From assembly GCF_002964975.1 (NCBI RefSeq), contig NZ_PSZM01000040.1, positions 186,001 to 250,000 of the forward strand: a stretch of DNA of 64,000 nucleotides. Direction: 5' to 3'. This document shows positions 1 to 5,298 of this stretch, in pieces (position 1 is the first letter of the stretch; every line of letters begins with the position of its first letter). The position numbers were made by a program, and so were the translations under genes. Source of the stretch: Apibacter adventoris. GTDB lineage: Bacteria; Bacteroidota; Bacteroidia; Flavobacteriales; Weeksellaceae. Below the pieces are notes generated by a model that worked only from the letters and a program-made list of their open reading frames with translations, ran no database searches and was not told where the DNA came from.

Positions 1-2
1 CC

Positions 3-203
3 GCTTTAAAAGCGAATGCTTCTGCTATTGTAGTCATACATAATCATCATCCTAGTTCTAATCCAAATCCTTCTAAAAGTGATTGGAATTTAACAGAGAA
101 GATACAAAATGCCTGTAAATTACTGGATTTAGTATTTGTAGACCATTTGGTACTAACCAAAGAAACTTATTTTAGTTTTGCTGATAAGGAGTTCTTCTTA
201 TAA
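3..203 (+). CDS. RadC-like JAB domain protein, C-terminal part (5' end outside window)
   Basis: This reading frame is open from the left edge to a TAA at 201-203, so only the last 66 residues are visible. It contains the JAMM/JAB metal-binding core in the form HNHHPSSNPNPSKSD, followed by LTEKI and a DHLVLT segment and ending in FADKEFFL. This matches the end of the RadC/JAB family, metal-dependent hydrolase-fold proteins that are very often carried by mobile elements in Bacteroidota. The usual core is HNHPSG-x3-PS-x2-D; here an extra His sits between the H-N-H and the Pro, so the spacing to the Asp is one residue longer than usual. The role of the protein is not established. Its position beside a toxin-antitoxin pair suggests accessory DNA. 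Confidence 0.8.
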   Translation, partial: ALKANASAIVVIHNHHPSSNPNPSKSDWNLTEKIQNACKLLDLVFVDHLVLTKETYFSFADKEFFL

Positions 204-224
204 AATTAAAAGCAAGATTTAAGA

Positions 225-510
225 TTATTTAAAAAACTGTTTAGTATGCAGAATATCCAAAATATAAATATTTTCATTTTCAATAATAAAATGAATTCCA
301 TAAGGAAAAGTAGGAGTAAAAGCAATACGAATATTTCTGTATCTGATTTGGTGATGTAAAGGATTATCTTTAAGCAAATCAATACACTCAATTAATTCAT
401 TAATAAAAACGGGTTTTCAGAGATTCAGAAATAGCCTGATAATACTCGGAAGATTTATGAATATTAGTTTGAGCTTGTGCTGATAAGTGAATTACATAGA
501 GTATCTTCAT
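225..510 (-). pseudogene. RelE/ParE-family toxin, frameshifted
   Basis: The first half starts at the ATG at 508-510 and runs 36 codons (begins MKILYVIHLSAQAQ) before stopping just after the A5 run (plus strand) at 405-409. Removing one base of that run restores a single frame continuing FINELIECIDLL, then NPLHHQIRYRNIRIAF and FPYGIHFII, ending IHT-like HTKQFFK at 225. The joined product would be about 94 residues. The NP...Y.NIR...FPY.I.F.I pattern is that of the ParE/RelE ribonuclease or gyrase-poison fold. The start lies 6 bases after the antitoxin stop, the usual antitoxin-first order. The toxin is inactive as read. A homopolymer sequencing error is the main alternative. Confidence 0.8.
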
Positions 511-516
511 AAGTTA

Positions 517-762
517 TTACAGGCTTTTTTTGAATTGATCCCATGAAGTATAGTTTATTTCTCCTTTCTCATGTTTATCTAACCTTTCATCCATCAAAGT
601 TTTATATTCATCTGAAAGCTCAAACTCATTTGCTTTTTGTTTAAGTATATCTTCCAGATAATTCTTTAACTTTCTACCTTCTTTTTCAGCCTGAATTTGA
701 AGTAAAGCTAACGTCTGATTATCTAAAGAAACTTCTTTTCGTATTTTATGCTGTTGTAACAT
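517..762 (-). CDS. Antitoxin of a RelE/ParE-type toxin-antitoxin pair
   Basis: An 81-residue, highly charged protein beginning MLQQHKIRKEVSLDNQTLALL. The N-terminal part (VSLDNQTLALLQIQAEKEGRKL) reads like a ribbon-helix-helix-type DNA-binding segment with a beta strand and two helices. The C-terminal tail (DERLDKHEKGE, then SWDQFKKSL) is typical of the toxin-wrapping end of Bacteroidota antitoxins. It lies directly upstream of the ParE-like toxin remnant, with a 6-base gap, and a perfect palindrome begins one base before its start codon. That arrangement fits an autoregulated module. The frame is intact although the toxin is broken. The family assignment rests on context more than on a distinctive motif. 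Confidence 0.7.
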   Translation of the reverse strand: MLQQHKIRKEVSLDNQTLALLQIQAEKEGRKLKNYLEDILKQKANEFELSDEYKTLMDERLDKHEKGEINYTSWDQFKKSL

Positions 763-763
763 A

Positions 764-780
764 ACTGTAATATTTACAGT
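764..780. promoter_or_regulatory. Palindromic operator of the toxin-antitoxin operon
   Basis: ACTGTAA-TAT-TTACAGT is a perfect inverted repeat with 7-base arms and a 3-base centre. It sits one base upstream of the antitoxin start codon (minus strand). This is the expected place for autorepression by the antitoxin. Binding is inferred. Confidence 0.55.
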
Positions 781-1104
781 AAATATACGTAAATTATCGG
801 AAGAGTAAAAAATTGTAAAAAATCCAAAATTTACTGTTGAGTTATATAAGAAGAAATGTAAAATTTAGATTTTTATGCACGTTTTTTCTAGGGATTATAT
901 ATAAGATTATAGAAAAAGTGTGCATTATTTTATAAATCTGTATGATGTTAAAAATATAATATTCTTCTTTTCCTGGTTTATTGAAGATTATAAAAACCAG
1001 GAGATAAAGTATTTATAGTGAAAGTGTGAAGTATTTAATTCTCCTCCTTAAAAGGTTAATATCAGAATTTTATAAAACTTAACAGATAGTATTAATAGCG
1101 TTTT
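781..1104. other. Non-coding gap with one hairpin
   Basis: This AT-rich stretch separates the antitoxin start from the end of the XRE gene. It holds an inverted repeat CCTGGTTT (972-979) / AAACCAGG (994-1001) without a T-tract on either strand, so it is a weak terminator candidate for the XRE transcript. Part of the same sequence recurs at 2903-2924. I see no gene here. Confidence 0.5.
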
Positions 1105-1347
1105 TTAGTTCAGTTCTTCTACATTCAATAATTCTTTTACAGGAATTTCCAAAGCAACAGCAATTCTATAAAGAGTAAAAATGGTAGGATTAGTTCTTCC
1201 TGATTCTATTCTGGAAATATTGGTAGTATCAATTTCTCCTTCTATTTTTCCTACTAAATCTACTTGGGTTAATCCCTTAGATTCCCTTATTTCCTTAATT
1301 TTCTTACCTACAGTTTTAAGTAATTCAGATTTTTTCATTCTTGACAT
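1105..1347 (-). CDS. XRE-family helix-turn-helix regulator
   Basis: An 80-residue HTH_3 (Cro/C1-type) protein. The motif order is GKKIKEIRESKGLTQVDL (helices 1-2), then TTNISRIESGRTNPTIFTLY (recognition helix and the conserved IESG turn), then LEIPVKELL. The open frame extends to an ATG at 1410, but that would leave only 9 bases to the divergent gene at 1420 and would place the palindrome at 1389-1402 inside the coding region. I therefore prefer the ATG at 1347 (or 1338). This gives a 72-base divergent promoter region containing the palindrome. It is probably an autoregulator that may also control the two secreted proteins. Short XRE proteins of this kind are common in islands and toxin-antitoxin loci. 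Confidence 0.8.
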   Translation of the reverse strand: MSRMKKSELLKTVGKKIKEIRESKGLTQVDLVGKIEGEIDTTNISRIESGRTNPTIFTLYRIAVALEIPVKELLNVEELN

Positions 1348-1388
1348 ATTTGACAAGTCAAGTAAATCTTTATCTTTGTAAATATTAA

Positions 1389-1402
1389 TGCCATTTATGG
1401 CA
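1389..1402. promoter_or_regulatory. Candidate operator between XRE gene and divergent secreted-protein genes
   Basis: TGCCAT-TT-ATGGCA is a perfect inverted repeat with 6-base arms. It lies 42 bases from the preferred XRE start (1347) and 18 bases before the start at 1420. Imperfect AATAT outer arms extend it. The position between divergent genes fits binding by the XRE protein; this is inference. Confidence 0.45.
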
Positions 1403-1419
1403 ATATTCAAAATTTTATT

Positions 1420-1950
1420 ATGATGAAAAATATATTTATAATCTTATTCTCTCTAATAGTATTATTCTCCAATGCACAAAACCTTACGTTAGACGAATTA
1501 ATGACATTGCGTAAAAGTAATATAACAGAAGTAAAACATTATTTAACTAATAAGAATTGGGAGTTTAGTAGATATAAACAAGGAGGAAATAAAATACCAA
1601 ATATGTACGAATTTAATTATCAAAACTATATATCCACAGTATTATATATGGAACATCCAAAAGGAAATACAAATTTATCTCGGATAATAGTATTAACAAC
1701 AAGTGATAAAAAAGCACAAGAATATGCAGAAAGAGTATTATCATTTAATCCAAAACATTTACAAGGAAAATATGATGAATTGGCAATTGCTACCAATGTA
1801 TATCAAGGTGCTACAACAACATTTATATTCGAATCATACCAAACACCAGGAAGTAAATCACATTATTATCTGATTACAATATTAAATAATCAAGATTATA
1901 ATAAAAATTATCGAATTAATGCTCTCGTTTTTTATAAATTAAATACTTAA
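1420..1950 (+). CDS. Secreted protein of unknown function, first of a related pair
   Basis: A 176-residue protein with a clear signal peptide (MMKNIFIILFSLIVLFSNA, cleavage expected before QN). Two adjacent ATGs (1420 and 1423) could both serve as start. The mature part opens with a short helix-like segment (LDELMTLRKSNITEVKHYL) and NKNWEF. This corresponds to the LMEIL, KAKTFLENRNWDY segment of the next gene, so the two proteins are distant paralogs. The remainder looks beta-rich and ends with YRINALVFYKLNT. No catalytic motif was recognised. It is separated by 3 bases from the next gene, so the two are very probably one operon. It may be controlled by the divergent XRE regulator. Confidence 0.75.
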   Translation: MMKNIFIILFSLIVLFSNAQNLTLDELMTLRKSNITEVKHYLTNKNWEFSRYKQGGNKIPNMYEFNYQNYISTVLYMEHPKGNTNLSRIIVLTTSDKKAQEYAERVLSFNPKHLQGKYDELAIATNVYQGATTTFIFESYQTPGSKSHYYLITILNNQDYNKNYRINALVFYKLNT

Positions 1951-1953
1951 ACA

Positions 1954-2460
1954 ATGAAACATTTACTAACATTTCTATTAACACTATCAACATTAACAAT
2001 AATTAATGCTCAAAATTCATATATCAATTCATTCATTTCCAATAATGATTTGATGGAAATACTTAGTTATGATTTTTATAAAGCGAAAACTTTTTTAGAA
2101 AATAGAAATTGGGATTACCTTGATAAAAAAGGTAATGTATATAGGTATTACAATTTATCAGATAGAAATGCATCAATTTACCATGAAATTAATAAAGATA
2201 AAAATTTAAATACTGTTACATATATGAGTGATACCGATATAAGTACAGAAGGGAGTAGAAATCGTCTTCGTATAGAAACAGATTTAGGTAATTACAAATA
2301 TATTGGAAGTACGACTACACAACAAACAGTAAATTTAATTACTTATCAAAATAATAGATATACAATTGTATATAAAGAACTCGAAGATAATAATGGTCAT
2401 ATAATAACTTATTCAAGAAAAATATTATTTAACGAAAATTATAATGCAAATATGAAATAA
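1954..2460 (+). CDS. Secreted protein of unknown function, second of a related pair
   Basis: A 168-residue protein with a signal peptide (MKHLLTFLLTLSTLTIINA, cleavage before QN). After a short insert (SYINSFISN) it shares with its upstream neighbour the motif LMEILSYDFYKAKTFLENRNWDY, and then a predicted beta-rich domain with VTYMSD and QQTVNLITY segments. It starts 3 bases after the stop of the preceding gene, and a hairpin terminator follows at 2497-2530. The two-gene unit is therefore well bounded. I do not recognise the family and assign no function. Export to the periplasm or cell surface is the only safe inference. Confidence 0.75.
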   Translation: MKHLLTFLLTLSTLTIINAQNSYINSFISNNDLMEILSYDFYKAKTFLENRNWDYLDKKGNVYRYYNLSDRNASIYHEINKDKNLNTVTYMSDTDISTEGSRNRLRIETDLGNYKYIGSTTTQQTVNLITYQNNRYTIVYKELEDNNGHIITYSRKILFNENYNANMK

Positions 2461-2496
2461 TGAAATATTAGAAAAAGTAGAATCAAATTTATATTC

Positions 2497-2530
2497 AACC
2501 ACTCTATACTTATATGAGAGTGGTTTTTTT
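2497..2530 (+). terminator. Rho-independent terminator of the secreted-protein pair
   Basis: AACCACTCT (2497-2505) pairs with AGAGTGGTT (2517-2525), and the right arm runs into a T-tract. Confidence 0.8.
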
Positions 2531-2550
2531 ATATCCAAAAATCAAAAAAT

Positions 2551-2865
2551 TTGAAAACAAATATACCTTTTCAGTTAGGAATGGAATATGAGAACTGGGA
2601 ATTTGATTTAGAGCCAATGCAAGATAGGATAATGGGATATGATAGTTATATTTATAGTAAGAAAATAATGATTTTTAATACAGAACCCCTTAATATAGAA
2701 CTAGTATTCCATTGGGATATTTTGGTTGCTGTAATTTTAGAATTTGAAGAAACTGACATAATAAAATTGGATAAAATATTGTTGTCTGATTATATTCAGG
2801 TTAATAATTACTTCTATAAATCAGAAGCTAACATAAATTCTAGGATTTATAAATCACTATTGTAA
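2551..2865 (+). CDS. Small orphan protein, related to the gene at 2923
   Basis: The open frame gives about 104 residues from a TTG at 2551, or 94 from the ATG at 2581, which begins MEYENWEFDLEPM. I prefer the ATG because its start aligns with MNIIYENYEFDLVEF of the next gene. Shared features are YEN-(W/Y)-EFDL, a Tyr-rich middle and a beta strand ending in DIL-x2-V. The protein is acidic, has no signal peptide or membrane segment, and ends in a Tyr/Asn-rich tail (VNNYFYKSEANINSRIY). Small acidic cytosolic proteins in tandem are typical of immunity proteins of polymorphic toxins, but nothing here proves that. Confidence 0.55.
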   Translation: MKTNIPFQLGMEYENWEFDLEPMQDRIMGYDSYIYSKKIMIFNTEPLNIELVFHWDILVAVILEFEETDIIKLDKILLSDYIQVNNYFYKSEANINSRIYKSLL

Positions 2866-2922
2866 TAAATTAAATTTCTTATAAGACATATAATCATTTT
2901 ATCCTGGTTTTTTGAATATATA

Positions 2923-3105
2923 ATGAATATTATATATGAAAATTACGAATTTGATTTGGTTGAGTTTCGACCCTCTCAAATTTTAGAAAATGGACTGAGA
3001 TATGAAATATATGAATATATCGGTAAATTGAAATTACCAGGAAAAAGAATAGTATTATACTTTAATGCAGATATTTTGATGAGAGTTGAGATGATTGATT
3101 TATAA
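2923..3105 (+). CDS. Small orphan protein, probably truncated paralog of 2551
   Basis: A 60-residue protein beginning MNIIYENYEFDLVEFRPSQI and ending FNADILMRVEMIDL. It matches the first two thirds of the upstream neighbour (EFDL, a Tyr-rich middle, the final strand with DIL) but lacks that protein's last 40 or so residues. It therefore looks truncated. It ends about 50 bases before the tRNA-Ser fragment, so the truncation may be related to the island boundary. The sequence just before its start (CCTGGTTT followed by TTGAA) repeats one arm of the hairpin at 971-1001. Function unknown. Confidence 0.45.
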   Translation: MNIIYENYEFDLVEFRPSQILENGLRYEIYEYIGKLKLPGKRIVLYFNADILMRVEMIDL

Positions 3106-3156
3106 AAAAGGGATATTTATAGGAATATATAAAGTAATAAGGTAACATGAAATGTT

Positions 3157-3223
3157 GAAGAGGCTACCCTGGAAAGGTAGTATACGGGTAACCGTATCGA
3201 GGGTTCGAATCCCTTCCTCTCTG
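3157..3223 (+). tRNA. Truncated tRNA-Ser(GGA) lacking the D-arm (probable attachment-site remnant)
   Basis: The anticodon arm is perfect: stem CTACC (3164-3168) with GGTAG (3176-3180) around the loop CTGGAAA, giving anticodon GGA. A serine-type long variable arm follows (TACGG-GTAA-CCGTA), then a T-arm with loop TTCGAAT, then the 3' acceptor strand CCTCTCT and discriminator G at 3223. No D-arm is present upstream. The seven bases right before the anticodon stem, GAAGAGG, could pair at five to six positions with the acceptor strand, which would make a D-armless tRNA. However, the upstream sequence otherwise shows no tRNA features. A 3' tRNA fragment beginning at the anticodon stem is what integrase-mediated insertion leaves behind. 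CCA is not encoded, as is also the case for the tRNA-Arg in this window. Confidence 0.75.
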
Positions 3224-3225
3224 CT

Positions 3226-3257
3226 AAAGACTTATAAATATTTATTTATAAGTCTTT
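3226..3257 (+). terminator. Terminator downstream of tRNA-Ser fragment
   Basis: A 15-base perfect stem (AAAGACTTATAAATA, 3226-3240, with its complement 3243-3257) around TT is followed by further T residues. Its survival suggests the fragment is the original chromosomal 3' end of a tRNA gene. Confidence 0.8.
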
Positions 3258-3779
3258 TTTGTGTTTATATACTTTCTATTTTAATGATTTGTGTTAAATT
3301 TCTCTTTATATTTTAGATAAAAATAATTTTAATTTCATTCTTTTAAAATAATAAAAAGTCGAAAATCTTTTTTAAATATTGAAATTAATTAATTGAAAAT
3401 AAGTTGCTTATTAACTATAAAAATTATATTTAGTAACTCTTTAAAAGTCAATTTTACAAAATATTTTTGTTTTATAAATATTCTATAATTGATAAATTGT
3501 GCTTAATAGAAAAAAGCTAAACCAATGGCTTCTAGCAATGTAAAGTTTTTGTATTTTATACATTCTAGGATATTGAAACAATTTTACTACATTCATTGCT
3601 TTTTATAACTAGAGATTAGGTACATTCTAAAGAATTTAGTAAAAAATTTTAATCAATGGGCAAGCATAATAGTTAAAGAATTATATAATGAAAAGATACT
3701 GATCATTTACACTTTTAAAATATTTAAAATAATATTTTAAATTTTATATCATTTTAAAATTATATGATTAAATTTATAT
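3258..3779. other. Non-coding AT-rich gap
   Basis: No convincing gene is present. An imperfect inverted repeat occurs at 3532-3568 (CTAG-C-AATGTA with TACATT-CTAG, 16-base loop, no T-tract). The rest is low-complexity A/T sequence upstream of the aldo-keto reductase. Confidence 0.5.
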
Positions 3780-4610
3780 ATGAAACAAAAAACAGTAACT
3801 TTTCGTAATGGTCAACAGGTATCAGCTTTAGGGCAGGGTACATGGCACATGGGTAAAAATTCTTTAAAAAAAATAGAAGAAATAACCGCATTACAAACCG
3901 GTATAGATTTAGGATTAAAAGTATTGGACACTGCAGAAATGTATAATAATGAAGAGCTAGTCGGTGAGGCAATAAAAGGATTAAGGGATAAAGTATTTCT
4001 AATTAGTAAAGTCTTACCTAGCAATGCTAGCCTACAAGGAACAATACAGGCTTGTGAAAGAAGCTTAAAAAAGTTAAAAACCGATTATTTAGATTTATAC
4101 TTACTACATTGGCAAGGAAGTTATCCCTTTAATGAAACTGTATCAGCTATGATAAAACTTCAACAAGAAGGTAAAATAAAACAGTGGGGAGTTAGTAATA
4201 TGGATGTTTCCGAAATGGAAGAGTTTTTTGCTCTGCCTCAAGGAAATACATGTGCGGCAGATCAGGTAGCATATAATCTACAAACCAGAGGAATAGAATT
4301 TGATTTATTACCTTGGGCTAATAATAAAAATATGCCTGTTATTGCTTATTCGCCTATTGGTGAAGGAAATTTGGTGGAAAATAAACTTATAAAAGAAATA
4401 GCTCAAAAACACCAGGCAACTTCCGTACAAATAGCTTTAGCTTGGACAATCAGAAATGAGGGTCTAATAGCTATACCCAAAGCAGGTTCTGTTGCTCATG
4501 TTAAAGAAAACTATGAAAGCTTATCTATTAAACTCACTTTGCAAGATTTAGAATTACTGGATAAACTATTTCCACCTCCTGATAAAAAAATCCCTTTAGC
4601 TTTATGGTAA
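3780..4610 (+). CDS. Aldo/keto reductase
   Basis: A 276-residue (beta/alpha)8-barrel NADPH-dependent oxidoreductase. The catalytic tetrad is visible: Asp50 and Tyr55 in LDTAEMYNNEE, Lys77 in LISKVLP, and His110 in YLLHWQGS. The family signature KIKQWGVSNMD lies in the middle and the coenzyme-binding IPKAGS near the C terminus. The subtype resembles the YdhF/DkgA-like group of general aldehyde and ketone reductases, and the natural substrate cannot be told from sequence. The length is normal. It stands alone after a 520-base gap and is not in an operon. A second member of the superfamily lies at 29991. Confidence 0.93.
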   Translation: MKQKTVTFRNGQQVSALGQGTWHMGKNSLKKIEEITALQTGIDLGLKVLDTAEMYNNEELVGEAIKGLRDKVFLISKVLPSNASLQGTIQACERSLKKLKTDYLDLYLLHWQGSYPFNETVSAMIKLQQEGKIKQWGVSNMDVSEMEEFFALPQGNTCAADQVAYNLQTRGIEFDLLPWANNKNMPVIAYSPIGEGNLVENKLIKEIAQKHQATSVQIALAWTIRNEGLIAIPKAGSVAHVKENYESLSIKLTLQDLELLDKLFPPPDKKIPLALW

Positions 4611-5156
4611 AGAAATAAATATTTTTTTACTAATAAAAATAAAGAAAAAAATAAATATAAATTAAGAAATAAACAATTAAAAAATATATAGAATTGAAAT
4701 AGCCATTGAGGTAGTGATAGATAATAGATATAGATGAGCAAGAAGGATTGTTTTTTTCGGTATGAAAATAAAAATATTAAATATTGACATTTATCTTTTC
4801 TATTTATACAGTATAATAAAATGATTGGGATTAACAATTTTTATTCAATGGTAACAAAATAAAAAAATTAAAAATAGTAAAGATTGTAAAAAAATAACGT
4901 TTAAGATGTAAATGGTAGGGGTGATGATGTGAATAGTGGTAGCTAATGTAGGTATTTCCATGAAGGAAAAGAAAAATTAGGAAAAAAATACAGGATAATC
5001 TTTTAATTTATCAGATCTATTATTTACATAAATTATTTTATTTATTTGTATAGGTTTTACACTTATTTTTGTATATTGTGTGTTTTATATAAAAAATAAT
5101 TATTTTGTCTCAATATAAAAATAAAAATATTAAAATAATTAAAAATATTGATTTAA
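4611..5156. other. Non-coding AT-rich gap
   Basis: No supported gene is seen here; short open frames on both strands are low-complexity. A slightly G-richer patch at 4910-4960 has no recognisable homology. Confidence 0.5.
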
Positions 5157-5201
5157 TTACGGATTTCCGTAAAATAATATAATTGTTTGTAAGTAATTTT
5201 G
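5157..5201 (+). promoter_or_regulatory. Candidate promoter with palindromic operator
   Basis: TTACGGA-TT-TCCGTAA (5157-5172) is a perfect palindrome with 7-base arms. It is followed 21 bases later by TAATTTTG (5194-5201), an exact match to the Bacteroidota -7 element TAnnTTTG. There is no clear TTG at -33; the palindrome covers that position, as expected for an activator- or repressor-controlled promoter. The next feature downstream is a terminator at 5259 with no coding sequence between. Confidence 0.45.
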
Positions 5202-5207
5202 TTATAT

Positions 5208-5290
5208 AAAAAAGGATAAAATTAAATTTTCAAACATAAAAGATCTTTTTAGCGTCAGAAAGCCTCCTTCTACAAACGGAGGCTTTTTTT
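5208..5290 (+). ncRNA. Candidate small non-coding RNA of about 80 nt
   Basis: A transcript starting about seven bases after the -7 element at 5194-5201 would end at the strong terminator at 5259-5290. It contains no start codon with a meaningful frame. The only other structure is the short palindrome AAAGATCTTT. The terminator's T-tract points in the plus direction, yet the previous plus-strand gene ends 650 bases upstream. The terminator is therefore unlikely to serve that gene alone. It could also act bidirectionally for copA, which ends at 5299 on the other strand. No known RNA family is recognised. Confidence 0.35.
5259..5290 (+). terminator. Strong terminator, possibly bidirectional
   Basis: AAAGCCTCC (5259-5267) pairs with GGAGGCTTT (5278-5286), with a 10-base loop and a run of seven T. 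In the other direction it lies just past the copA stop. Confidence 0.85.
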
Positions 5291-5298
5291 ATGGAATT

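Noticed and set aside
1348-1410. N-terminal extension of the XRE protein to the ATG at 1410
   Set aside because: It would leave 9 bases to the divergent gene and put the palindrome inside the coding region; the HTH is complete without it.
4511-4837. 108-codon minus-strand frame
   Set aside because: Overlaps the end of the aldo/keto reductase gene and is made of low-complexity hydrophobic sequence from A/T-rich DNA.
4918-4970. G-richer patch in the gap before the candidate small RNA
   Set aside because: Neither strand gives a recognisable protein or RNA; short frames only.
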